Assembly (NCBI GenBank): GCA_964369445.1
Contig: CAYJFU010000004.1
Coordinates: forward strand, 1-55,558
Length of the DNA: 55,558 bases
Direction: 5' to 3'
DNA from: CAYJBH01 sp964369445
GTDB lineage: Bacteria > Bacillota > Clostridia > Oscillospirales > Ruminococcaceae
Part shown: positions 1 through 7,815 of the stretch, piece by piece
How positions within the stretch are numbered: the first letter of the stretch is position 1
Layout of the letters: every line of letters starts with the position of its first letter
Position numbers and translations under genes: made by a program
The notes under the pieces: generated by a model
Database searches by the model: none
Told to the model about the DNA's origin: nothing
What the model saw: only the letters and a program-made list of their open reading frames with translations

Positions 1-651
1 CGGCGCCAAAAACGCAATGACGGCGAAAGGCACGGCTTTAAGTCGGTGCCCGACCTTAAACGGCGACAGCATGGCGGTTATGACCGCAAAGGCGAGCAGG
101 TCAAGCCCGACGAAGATTTTCCACTGTGCATAGCCGCCGAAAAACTGGAAAAAATAGCCGAGCACGATAAGTCCTGCCTTTTGTGAGGCGACCCATGCCC
201 AACCGATTTCGGCGGTGGTGTGAAGTTCGTGGTTTAGCTTGGTCATCTTGACGGCGGTGCCCCAAAAGCTGAACTCGTCCCACGAGTTAAGGAGCGGTTG
301 ACGTATGCCAAAAAACACGATAAGTGCCGCCGACATGGCAAAAAAAACTAAAAACCAAAGCGAGGGTAACCGTGGCGGCGCGAAGATCTGTGCCACCGTG
401 CCGCCTTTTTTTGCTAAAAAGCCGCGACGTGCACTAACAAGCCACAAAACGACAATGACACCGGCTGTACCAAAATAAAGGAAACCTGCCGGCTGCAAAA
501 GTCCGAGCATACCGGCAAGCACAAAATACATCATTGTTGCGCACAGCGCTACAAGCGGCGCGAGTGTGTCCGGGAGTTTGCAGGCAGACACAAAAAACAG
601 CGCAAATACACACAGTGCGGCAAGACTTATTAGAGTAAATATTATTTCCAT
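1..651 (-). CDS. Multi-pass membrane protein, C-terminus beyond window
   Basis: The reading frame stays open for 217 codons from an ATG at 651 to the window edge, so the protein is incomplete. AGGA lies five bases before the ATG. The product is very hydrophobic, with helices near residues 2-20, 28-50, 55-72 and 90-112. A short loop around residues 120-135 contains SWDEFSFWG, which resembles the acidic/aromatic first loop of polyprenol-linked glycosyltransferases (GT39/ArnT-like fold). That assignment is inference from pattern only. It could equally be another polytopic membrane protein. No partner gene is visible on this side of the window. Confidence 0.6.
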   Translation of the reverse strand, partial: MEIIFTLISLAALCVFALFFVSACKLPDTLAPLVALCATMMYFVLAGMLGLLQPAGFLYFGTAGVIVVLWLVSARRGFLAKKGGTVAQIFAPPRLPSLWFLVFFAMSAALIVFFGIRQPLLNSWDEFSFWGTAVKMTKLNHELHTTAEIGWAWVASQKAGLIVLGYFFQFFGGYAQWKIFVGLDLLAFAVITAMLSPFKVGHRLKAVPFAVIAFLAP

Positions 652-1121
652 ATATTCCTGTGGTTATGTTTGATTTATGTTGTGGCACTCCACCGCCATA
701 GGGGGAGTTAAATAAAAACTAATACGCTTTTTTGTGCGCTGATAAAACCGTGTTAGCACGACAACCCATCACTAAATTATAACACGGTTTGAGTATGCAG
801 TCAAATTGTACTGTTAAATGATTGTTAGAAGATTTAGATGGTAGGATACTTGTTTTTGCACTGCCTAAGTAAATCATGCAACTTACAGCATTTTGCGTCA
901 ACCACAAGATGCTGTTGCTACCTCATCAAACCCAAAAAAAGCAAATGTTAACACGCGTTGCTTGCGGCAACGGGGTGTTAGACGTATAATATAGTCAGTT
1001 AACTTAAACCCCACCATTTCTGCTCGTCAATCTTGTGGCGTTTTTTAAGTTAACTAACTATAAAAGCATACCCACCACGTGAAAACATGTGCATTAGATT
1101 GCAAAAAATGAGGTATTAACA
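652..1121. other. Intergenic region between divergent genes
   Basis: This stretch holds no convincing gene. Near 683-704 is a small hairpin (ACTCC/GGAGT arms around a CCGCC-type core) just upstream of the membrane-protein gene. Around 790-815 the minus strand reads TACAATTTGACTG, a word shared with repeat family 4. A family-1 repeat occupies 990-1062. A possible -10 box TATAAT at 985-990 overlaps the repeat edge and points toward the XRE gene. Confidence 0.5.
990..1062. repeat. Family-1 MITE-like element, minimal copy
   Basis: Both ends are inverted copies of each other: TATAGTCAGTTAACTTAAA on the left and TTTAAGTTAACTAACTATA on the right. Between them only about 35 bases remain, including the family hallmark CAATCTTGTGGCG. 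The element appears to be two family ends joined together after loss of the middle. It lies in the leader or promoter region of the XRE gene at 1122. Confidence 0.7.
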
Positions 1122-1631
1122 ATGCTGAATGAAAACATTAAAACCATCAGAAAGTCAAAAGGGCTGTCGCAACAAGAACTTGCCATCAAGCTGAATGTGG
1201 TGCGGCAGACGGTATTAAAGTGGGAAAAGGGCCTGTCGGTTCCGGACTCGGAAATGCTGCTGTCGATATCCGAGCACCTTGAAACCCCTGTAAGCGCCCT
1301 GTTGGGCGCGCCTATCGTAGAGGAGCAGGGCGATGATTTAAAGGCTATCTCCGAAAAGCTGGAGATAATCAACCTGCAATTTGCGCGAAGCGCCGCCACA
1401 CGACGAAAAGCAGTACAATGGATGTTTATCTTGTTGAGCATGGCTATTGTGGCAACATTTGTCATCTTAACTGTGCTAAAAAGTCCCTATTTAGGGTGGG
1501 ACTACAGCAACCCCGAAACCGCTGTTGTGGGAGTAGCCTTTCACGCATTTGAATGGATGTTTTTCAGAATAGCACCGTTTGCGCAGTTGGGGGCGATTGT
1601 CGGCATGGTTTTAACGCGTAAAAAGGTTTAG
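1122..1631 (+). CDS. XRE-family regulator with C-terminal membrane segments
   Basis: Residues 3-60 form a typical XRE helix-turn-helix (SQQELAIKLNVVRQTVLKWEKG). A short charged linker follows, then two hydrophobic stretches near residues 95-115 and 150-165 that look like membrane helices. At 169 residues it matches the size of the Firmicute class of membrane-tethered HTH repressors. The gene stands alone. Its 3' end faces the small toxin-antitoxin-like pair, and a long hairpin (1651-1695) separates them. The effector is unknown. Confidence 0.8.
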   Translation: MLNENIKTIRKSKGLSQQELAIKLNVVRQTVLKWEKGLSVPDSEMLLSISEHLETPVSALLGAPIVEEQGDDLKAISEKLEIINLQFARSAATRRKAVQWMFILLSMAIVATFVILTVLKSPYLGWDYSNPETAVVGVAFHAFEWMFFRIAPFAQLGAIVGMVLTRKKV

Positions 1632-1650
1632 GTGACTATAATATGACAAA

Positions 1651-1695
1651 TTTTGGCTTACTTCCCCCGCCAACGGCATAGGAAGTAAGCCAAAA
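1651..1695. repeat. Variable-arm hairpin 1 (convergent gene ends)
   Basis: Arms TTTTGGCTTACTTCC (1651-1665) and GGAAGTAAGCCAAAA (1681-1695) pair perfectly over 15 bases around a CCCGCCAACGGC core. The flanking bases on the 3' side are A-rich on the plus strand, and no run of T follows on either strand. The position suggests a bidirectional terminator, but the sequence polarity is wrong for a standard one. Confidence 0.75.
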
Positions 1696-1720
1696 AAATA
1701 AAATTGTATGAATTTATTTT

Positions 1721-1891
1721 TTACGTCGACCGCTTTACAGCCGGCATAGTATTTTTCTTAACATATCCGAAATACACATCCGAGGCACCTTCCTCAAAAC
1801 CGTTTCGCTCCAGATATTCTTTTGCAACATCATCCGGCATGGCGGAAAGACTTTTCTCAAGCTCGGTCAGGACAGTTTTTTTGTCAATCAT
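1721..1891 (-). CDS. Small acidic protein, antitoxin-like partner (56 aa)
   Basis: The start is set at the ATG at 1891 because GAGGAGGCG lies eight bases upstream, and the ATG overlaps the TGA of the preceding gene (ATGA). The 56-residue product (MIDKKTVLTELEKSL...) is mostly helical with an acidic first half. It has no recognised DNA-binding fold. Size, tight coupling and position after an ART-like gene suggest an immunity, antitoxin or accessory role. This is inference from context. Confidence 0.6.
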   Translation of the reverse strand: MIDKKTVLTELEKSLSAMPDDVAKEYLERNGFEEGASDVYFGYVKKNTMPAVKRST

Positions 1892-2430
1892 GTTGTCGCC
1901 TCCTCGTGGATAAGCATAATGTCGCTTATGAAACCATTGTCTTTTACACAAAATTCTTTACGGTACTTACGTGGGTCTATTAAAAACTGCACCTCGCGCT
2001 GTTCGCTAGGAAAACTTGCCAAAATAAGCTTTAGGTCTTTTACATTTTCCCAAACTATTCTCATAACGGTGCATGTTCGTTCCTGTACGTCGCCAAGGTC
2101 GTTCGGTAACCTCATACCTTTGCTTTTTGCAAAGTTTATTATGTAATTTGCAGCTGAGGTAAATATGATTTTACCCTCATCGGTGTCAAAATCCAAGTAT
2201 TCGTTGTCTTTGACCTCTACCGTTGCTTTTAGTATTGCCCCATGTTTATATTTACGCTGACAAATCCAGTTTTGTGCATCCTCTCGCTTTAGGTAGAAAT
2301 ATATGCCATTACCGAGCCACTCTCTGTCGCTATCGGAGATTTTAAACGTTTTGGTTGATAAAATATCCTGTGCCGCTTGCAACGTCGTAGCATGATAACG
2401 ACAAGTTTGATACTTATCACCTTCCTTTAT
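1888..2430 (-). CDS. ART-fold toxin-like protein lacking a normal start codon
   Basis: The conserved part runs YHATTLQAAQDIL ... WLGNGIYFY ... EDAQNW, which resembles compact ADP-ribosyltransferase-like domains (a YH-x-TT strand followed by a G-x-Y-F-Y strand). Such proteins are found as toxins or phage-defence enzymes. The frame is open from about 2450, but it contains no ATG or GTG before the conserved YHATT. Good Shine-Dalgarno bases (AAGGAAGGTGAT) lie near 2416-2427. The only candidates are an ATA at 2430, which precedes the SD and is therefore unlikely, and a TTG at 2382, which lies inside the conserved motif. A GTG in another frame at about 2418 would need a frameshift. The gene may be start-mutated. 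It overlaps the next gene by ATGA. Confidence 0.5.
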   Translation of the reverse strand: MKEGDKYQTCRYHATTLQAAQDILSTKTFKISDSDREWLGNGIYFYLKREDAQNWICQRKYKHGAILKATVEVKDNEYLDFDTDEGKIIFTSAANYIINFAKSKGMRLPNDLGDVQERTCTVMRIVWENVKDLKLILASFPSEQREVQFLIDPRKYRKEFCVKDNGFISDIMLIHEEATT

Positions 2431-2555
2431 GTGATTATTATTCCCCTGCGTATAAAATTATACACCAAATAAGTGTGGTTTTCAAGTGTTTAGGCATACT
2501 TTTTCATGCACAAACATACTTTTTTGTGCATAATCACAAATTAAACGAATGTCGC

Positions 2556-2597
2556 CCCTGTAGGGAAATTAGTCCACAGGGGGCAAGAAAAACGGAA
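2556..2597. other. Hairpin downstream of the AEC permease gene
   Basis: GCCCCTGT and ACAGGGGGC form a stem about 30 bases apart, 25-65 bases beyond the stop codon of the minus-strand permease gene. No T-run follows, so it is only a possible transcript end. It may be a weak member of the variable-arm hairpin group. Confidence 0.4.
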
Positions 2598-2620
2598 AGT
2601 TGTTGTTCAAGTTTAATTGT

Positions 2621-3568
2621 CTATATCAACCCCAACCCATTAAAAACAAAAATCACACAAAATATTGTCAAAACGGAAAAAAGCGTTGTCGATACAACCG
2701 CCGCAGCGGCAAGGTCGCCGTCACCGCCCGTCTCGACCGCCATAACATAACTGCTGGCGGCGGTCGGTGAGTAGAATATTATCATAAGACAGCTAAGTTC
2801 CACCCCTTTAAAACCCATAAGTACGGCTATTGTCATGACAATTGTCGGTAGAATCACAAGCCGGCCGGCACATATAATCGCTACCTGCCGCCCTATCCTG
2901 CGAAAGCCGGAAAAGTCGAACTTCGCGCCGAGCATAAACAGCGCAAGCGGTGTTGCTACCACCCCGAAATAGTTGAAGGTGCTGTTAAGCATCTGCGGCA
3001 ATTCAATGCCGCACAGGAGTACAATCACACCAAGTAGCGTGCCAAGAATAAGCCGATTTTGCACTAAGTTTTTTGCTATGCGCTTGATGTTTATCTCACC
3101 GCCGCTGAAAACCGTCAGCACTATGACCGACAGCACGTTAAACATCGGTATCACTATCGCGACAAGCGCCGCCGCAACACCGAGATCGTCATTCGGGTGT
3201 AGCAACGCAATAAGTGGAAGACCAAAAAGCGCGTAGTTGGAGCGGCAAATGCCCTGTATCATCACGCCACGTTTGCTGTTGTCCTTTTCTACAAGCACTA
3301 TTATTGCCGTTACCGTCGCAAATGACAAAAGTATAAAGACAATCGCAAATAAAAATATGCGCGGATTTAATATTGTTTGTATTGAGGCGGCACGGACGTT
3401 GTTGAAAAGTAGTATCGGCAGAAATATTTTAAACATAAGACTGTTGCACTGGTTTGCGGTTGCATCACTCACCATTCCGGCCTTTTTTGCACCGAAGCCA
3501 CCCACCATAAGTGCTACAAGCGGAAAGATCACGTTTACGGTGAAAATAAAGTTGTCGAAATAGTTCAT
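2621..3568 (-). CDS. AEC-family (auxin efflux carrier) permease
   Basis: The 315-residue product has ten or so hydrophobic segments. It shows the AEC pattern: an N-terminal VNVIFPLVALMVGGFGAKK helix, a mid-protein hydrophilic loop, and a C-terminal half with PLALFMLGAKFDF and YSPTAASSYVMAVETGGD. Family members export or import small carboxylates such as malate. The substrate here is unknown. I chose the ATG at 3568, preceded by AGGACAG, over the longer upstream reading. A promoter with TTGACT and TATTAT spaced 17 bases lies at 3639-3667. Confidence 0.85.
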   Translation of the reverse strand: MNYFDNFIFTVNVIFPLVALMVGGFGAKKAGMVSDATANQCNSLMFKIFLPILLFNNVRAASIQTILNPRIFLFAIVFILLSFATVTAIIVLVEKDNSKRGVMIQGICRSNYALFGLPLIALLHPNDDLGVAAALVAIVIPMFNVLSVIVLTVFSGGEINIKRIAKNLVQNRLILGTLLGVIVLLCGIELPQMLNSTFNYFGVVATPLALFMLGAKFDFSGFRRIGRQVAIICAGRLVILPTIVMTIAVLMGFKGVELSCLMIIFYSPTAASSYVMAVETGGDGDLAAAAVVSTTLFSVLTIFCVIFVFNGLGLI

Positions 3569-3638
3569 AAACTGTCCTGTAAATAACTTTGTTTGGTTTT
3601 GGATTGCTGATTGTAAACCCATTTTAACACATAAACAC

Positions 3639-3667
3639 ATAATATGCTATAATTTTATGAAAGTCAA
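3639..3667 (-). promoter_or_regulatory. SigA-type promoter of the AEC permease gene
   Basis: On the minus strand TTGACT (3667-3662) and TATTAT (3644-3639) are separated by 17 bases. The start codon lies about 70 bases downstream. Confidence 0.65.
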
Positions 3668-3797
3668 CATTTTAAGTGGGAGTTTGTCGTCAGCCCCTCA
3701 ATAAATCCGCATTTATAATTGTGCAAAATGACATAAATCATATTGATGCCCAACAACGTCACTTTACTGTTGAATTATTCAGCAAAAAATGTTAGAA

Positions 3798-3803
3798 TAT
3801 AAT
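3798..3803 (+). promoter_or_regulatory. Probable -10 box for thyA-folA
   Basis: TATAAT lies 35 bases before the thyA ATG. The matching -35 region is poor at the usual distance. AAAAAGGGAG just before the ATG is a strong ribosome site. Confidence 0.45.
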
Positions 3804-3837
3804 AAATAGGATACTTTATACGAAAAAGGGAGTTTTA

Positions 3838-4668
3838 ATGAGTGTAGCGGATAGGGTTTTCATCCAAAACATCAACGCGATTCTACATGACGGTATCTCC
3901 GACGAGGGCACCGATGTCCGACCGCGCTGGGCGGACGGTACACCTGCCTACACAAAAAAGCTGTTTGGTGTGGTCAACCGCTACGACCTCTCTAAGGAGT
4001 TTCCAATTATGACGTTGCGGCGCGTCTTTTACAAGAGCGCCATCGACGAGATATTGTGGATTTGGCAAAAAAAGTCCAACAATATTAAAGACTTAAACAG
4101 CAAAATTTGGGATAGCTGGGCGGACGAAAACGGCAGCATCGGCAAGGCGTACGGCTACCAACTCGGCGTCAAACACAGGTACAAAGAGGGTATGTTCGAT
4201 CAGGTGGACAGGGTGCTGTTTGACCTGAAACATAACCCACAGAGCCGCCGCATCATGACAAACATCTATGTGCACGAGGATCTGCACGAGATGGGCCTTT
4301 ACCCATGCGCCTACAGCATGACCTTTAATGTATCCGGCAACCGCCTGTGCGCCGTGCTCAATCAGCGGTCGCAGGACATGCTTACCGCCAACAACTGGAA
4401 CGTATGTCAGTACGCCGTCCTGCTCTGTATGTTTGCACATGTGAGCGGTCTTGTTCCGGGGGAGCTTGTGCATGTTATCGCTGACGCACACATCTACGAC
4501 AGGCACATTCCGCTGGTGCAAAAGCTGTTGCAAAACCCCGAGCACGATGCGCCGAAATTTATCATGGATAAAAGTGTTGACAACTTTTACGATTTTTCAA
4601 CTTCGAGTTTTAATTTCGAAAATTATACTTACAGTAATTTTGTTGACAAGATAGAGGTTGCTATATGA
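3838..4668 (+). CDS. thyA: Thymidylate synthase ThyA
   Basis: The enzyme makes dTMP from dUMP using methylene-tetrahydrofolate. The 276-residue sequence has the folate/dUMP folding core: RPRWADGTPAYT near residues 29-39, the catalytic cysteine in LYPCAYSMTF (Cys157), the phosphate-binding NQRSQD (175-180), Asn188, and the dUMP contact DAHIYDRH (217-224). A GGGAG ribosome site lies just upstream. The stop overlaps the ATG of folA (ATGA), so the two are translationally coupled. This pairing is usual because ThyA turns over the folate that FolA regenerates. Confidence 0.97.
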   Translation: MSVADRVFIQNINAILHDGISDEGTDVRPRWADGTPAYTKKLFGVVNRYDLSKEFPIMTLRRVFYKSAIDEILWIWQKKSNNIKDLNSKIWDSWADENGSIGKAYGYQLGVKHRYKEGMFDQVDRVLFDLKHNPQSRRIMTNIYVHEDLHEMGLYPCAYSMTFNVSGNRLCAVLNQRSQDMLTANNWNVCQYAVLLCMFAHVSGLVPGELVHVIADAHIYDRHIPLVQKLLQNPEHDAPKFIMDKSVDNFYDFSTSSFNFENYTYSNFVDKIEVAI

Positions 4669-5153
4669 ACCTTATTGTAGCGGTCTCGGAAAACCTAGGT
4701 ATCGGCAACGACGGCAACCTGCTTTTCAACTGCCGAGAGGATATGCAATATTTCCGACAAAAAACGCTTGGACGTGCTGTTATAATGGGGCGCAAGACTT
4801 TGCAGTCACTGCCGGGGCAAAAGGGTTTGCCGGGGCGTAAAAATATAGTATTGAGCCGCAGCGCAGACTTTGCCGCACAGGACGTATCGGTGTGCACACG
4901 CACAGAGCTTTTACCTAACATGCTCACGCAGGAGGAATTGCAGGACGCTTTTGTCATCGGCGGCGAGCAGATTTACCGCCTGTTACTGCCGCAGTGCGAC
5001 ACGCTTTACATAACTCATTTTCACAAGACGGTGGAGGCGGACACGTTTTTCCCCGACGTTACACAGCACGGGTTTGCGCTGAAAGAACGCTCAGCGACAC
5101 ACTATCACGAGGACATTCCGTACGAATTTTGTATATACACAACAACAAAATAA
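4665..5153 (+). CDS. folA: Dihydrofolate reductase
   Basis: The 162-residue protein reduces dihydrofolate to tetrahydrofolate with NADPH. Characteristic features are the N-terminal MNLIVAVSENLGIGNDGNLLF, the FRQKTLGRAVIMGRKTLQSL segment that binds NADPH, RKNIVLSRS, and FVIGGEQIY near residues 95-103. The start ATG lies inside the thyA stop. A GAAGGAGC ribosome site for the next gene follows closely, and only 15 bases separate folA from glgB. Confidence 0.96.
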   Translation: MNLIVAVSENLGIGNDGNLLFNCREDMQYFRQKTLGRAVIMGRKTLQSLPGQKGLPGRKNIVLSRSADFAAQDVSVCTRTELLPNMLTQEELQDAFVIGGEQIYRLLLPQCDTLYITHFHKTVEADTFFPDVTQHGFALKERSATHYHEDIPYEFCIYTTTK

Positions 5154-5168
5154 CACGAAGGAGCAACG

Positions 5169-7067
5169 ATGAATAAGGTAGAAAAACAGGACAATTTAGC
5201 GGCATATCTGTTTCACCAAGGTACGAATTTTGCGGCATACGAATACATGGGCGCGCACTGCGACGGCGAGGATGTTGTGTTTCGCACCTGGGCGCCGAGT
5301 GCGACGGCAGTCAGTGTTGTCGGGGACTTTAACCACTGGCAGCGCGGTCGCCATGCAATGGAGCGCATCACCGAGAAAGGTGTTTGGGAGTGCCGAGTGC
5401 AAAACGTCACCGAGTTTGACAGCTACAAGTATTGCATCACCGACCGCTTCGGCAACGTCAAAGAAAAGTCCGATCCGTATGCTTTCCACTGTGAGACGCG
5501 CCCACTGACCGCCTCTAAAGTATATGATATCGACAAGAATTTTAACTGGACAGACGACGAGTGGATGCAAAAACGTGCTAAATCCAATATATACACCAGC
5601 CCTGTCAATATATTTGAGCTTAACGCATGTAGCTGGAAAACCCACTTTGACGGCAATTTTTACGATTATGAATACCTTGGTGACAAGCTTGTTGAGTACG
5701 TCACAATGATGGGTTATACCCACGTGGAATTTATGCCGCTCATGGAGTTTCCGTTTGACCTGTCGTGGGGATATCAAGTCACGGGGTATTTTGCCGCCAC
5801 CTCGCGTTTTGGCACGCCAGACATGCTGATGTCGATGATTAACAAACTGCACGGCGCAGGTATCGGCGTTATCCTCGACTGGGTGCCGGCACACTTTCCA
5901 AAAGACGACTTTGCGCTCAACCGTTTCGACGGCGAATACTGCTACGAGTACGCACATAACCAAAAGCGCGAAAACCCTGACTGGGGCACACACCAATTTG
6001 ACTACGGTAAGCAGGAAGTTGAAAGCTTTCTTGTGTCCGGCGCATCGTTTTGGTTTGACAAGTACCATATTGACGGATTGCGCGTAGATGCGGTCGCCGC
6101 TATGCTGTACCTTGACTACTCGCGACGTGACGGTCAGTGGGAACCCAACGGTTACGGCGGTAACACCAACCTCGAGGCGGTAGCGCTGTTTAAAAAACTT
6201 AATGCACACCTGTTCGGCATGTTCCCCGGCATCATGATGATTGCGGAAGAGTCGACAAGCTGGCCAAAGGTCACCATGCCGGTGCACGAGGACGGCTTGG
6301 GCTTTAACTACAAGTGGAACATGGGTTGGATGAATGACGTCCTGCGCTACTTTGAAACCCCCACCGTATACAGAAAATATCACCACGACTGGCTGACAAA
6401 TACATTTTTGTACGCCTACAGTGAAAACTACATATTGCCGATATCCCACGACGAGGTCGTTTACGGCAAAGGCTCGCTTTTGAACAAGATGCCCGGCGAC
6501 TACTGGCAGAAATTTGCAAACCTGCGCCTGTTCCTGTGCTTTATGATGGCGTACCCCGGCAAAAAGCTGTTGTTTATGGGCAGTGAGTTCGGTCAGTTCA
6601 GCGAGTGGGATTGCCAAAAGGAACTGGATTGGCAGGTGCTGGATTACGAGTCGCACAGCAAAACCCAGAGCTTTACACGCGACCTTAACAGGTTCTACCT
6701 AGCCACACCGGCGCTTTACAGCGACGAAAACTACACCGGCTTGCAGTGGATTTGCCACAGCGACAACGAACAGCAATTGATTACATTTGTACGTAAGTCC
6801 GGCCAGGAAAACGTAATCGTGGCGCTTAACATGTCGCCGGCGGTGCACCACGGCTATAAGCTTAAGGTGCCGGCGGCAGGTACGTATGAGGAGATATTCA
6901 ACTCCGACCTTGAAATGTACATGGGCAGTAACCTTTACAATCCGCCCAGCAAAGCGGTTAAGACGGAAGAAGGCTACGAGATAGAGGTGACGTTGCCACC
7001 GCTTGCAGGTGTATTTTTTAAAAAGCAGGCGGCGCAAAGGAAAAAAGCGCAAACAGAAAGTAAGTAG
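5169..7067 (+). CDS. glgB: 1,4-alpha-glucan branching enzyme
   Basis: It introduces alpha-1,6 branches into glycogen. The order is an N-terminal CBM48-like domain (about residues 25-125, with FRTWAPSATAVSVVGDFN), a GH13 barrel (about 145-520) and a C-terminal beta domain. The catalytic Asp is Asp307 in DGLRVDAV, the acid is Glu360 in MIAEES, and the third carboxylate is Asp428 in SHDE. The length, 632 residues, is normal for the family. Other glycogen genes are not adjacent, so it sits apart from a glg cluster. The ribosome site GAAGGAGC precedes the ATG. A long reading frame on the opposite strand here is a shadow. Confidence 0.96.
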   Translation: MNKVEKQDNLAAYLFHQGTNFAAYEYMGAHCDGEDVVFRTWAPSATAVSVVGDFNHWQRGRHAMERITEKGVWECRVQNVTEFDSYKYCITDRFGNVKEKSDPYAFHCETRPLTASKVYDIDKNFNWTDDEWMQKRAKSNIYTSPVNIFELNACSWKTHFDGNFYDYEYLGDKLVEYVTMMGYTHVEFMPLMEFPFDLSWGYQVTGYFAATSRFGTPDMLMSMINKLHGAGIGVILDWVPAHFPKDDFALNRFDGEYCYEYAHNQKRENPDWGTHQFDYGKQEVESFLVSGASFWFDKYHIDGLRVDAVAAMLYLDYSRRDGQWEPNGYGGNTNLEAVALFKKLNAHLFGMFPGIMMIAEESTSWPKVTMPVHEDGLGFNYKWNMGWMNDVLRYFETPTVYRKYHHDWLTNTFLYAYSENYILPISHDEVVYGKGSLLNKMPGDYWQKFANLRLFLCFMMAYPGKKLLFMGSEFGQFSEWDCQKELDWQVLDYESHSKTQSFTRDLNRFYLATPALYSDENYTGLQWICHSDNEQQLITFVRKSGQENVIVALNMSPAVHHGYKLKVPAAGTYEEIFNSDLEMYMGSNLYNPPSKAVKTEEGYEIEVTLPPLAGVFFKKQAAQRKKAQTESK

Positions 7068-7107
7068 GCAGTTGAGCAGGTAAACAATTAAACTTATAAA
7101 GGGGCTT

Positions 7108-7815
7108 ATGAATTTAAAAATAGAAAACCTTCAAAAGAGTTATGACAAAAAACAGGTGCTCTGCGGTGCTGAATTTACATTTGAACAGGGCAAAATCTAC
7201 GGCCTTATAGGACGAAACGGATCGGGTAAGACGACATTTTTCAACTGCCTTAACCGTGACATCAAAGCAGACGGTGGCAGTTGCACCGTCACGGGCGAGG
7301 GTGGCGAGCGCCCCCTTATCCCCGAGGACATCGGGTATATTGTTTCAACCCCCGTCGTGCCGGAGTTTTTAACGGCACGTGAGTTTATCAGCTTTTTTAT
7401 TGACATTAACCGCAAAACGATACAAGACCCCAAAAAACCAAACGAATACCTTGATACAATGCGCATCAAGCCGGAGGACAGGGACAGACTACTCAAAGAC
7501 TATTCCCACGGCATGAAAAACAAAATGCAGATGCTCATAAACTTTATAGCAAAGCCGCCGGTGCTACTGCTGGACGAGCCGCTGACCTCCTTTGATGTTA
7601 TCGTCGCCGAGGAGATAAAGCAGTTGTTGGTCTCGATTAAGAGCGAACATATTATTATATTTTCAACACACATACTAGAGCTTGCGCTCGACCTGTGCGA
7701 TGAGATAATAATACTCAACGGCGGCACATTTTCGGAGGTACGCAAGGACGAACTGGAGCGTGACGACTACAAACAACTCATCATCTCGGCACTGAGGGAG
7801 GACGACGATGTTTAA
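7108..7815 (+). CDS. ABC transporter ATP-binding protein
   Basis: This is a single nucleotide-binding domain of 235 residues. It has Walker A GRNGSGKTTF (35-44), a signature-like YSHGMKNKM instead of LSGGQ, Walker B VLLLDEPL and switch histidine FSTHILE. The altered signature is common in exporters of the ABC-2/antibiotic-resistance type. The stop overlaps the start of the next gene by eight bases, so it works with that permease. The ribosome site is AAAGGGGC. Confidence 0.9.
   Translation: MNLKIENLQKSYDKKQVLCGAEFTFEQGKIYGLIGRNGSGKTTFFNCLNRDIKADGGSCTVTGEGGERPLIPEDIGYIVSTPVVPEFLTAREFISFFIDINRKTIQDPKKPNEYLDTMRIKPEDRDRLLKDYSHGMKNKMQMLINFIAKPPVLLLDEPLTSFDVIVAEEIKQLLVSIKSEHIIIFSTHILELALDLCDEIIILNGGTFSEVRKDELERDDYKQLIISALREDDDV

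Noticed and set aside
5196..6656. A 486-codon open frame antisense to glgB
   Set aside because: It lies wholly opposite a well-conserved enzyme gene, has no ribosome site and its product shows no domain. It is a codon-bias shadow.
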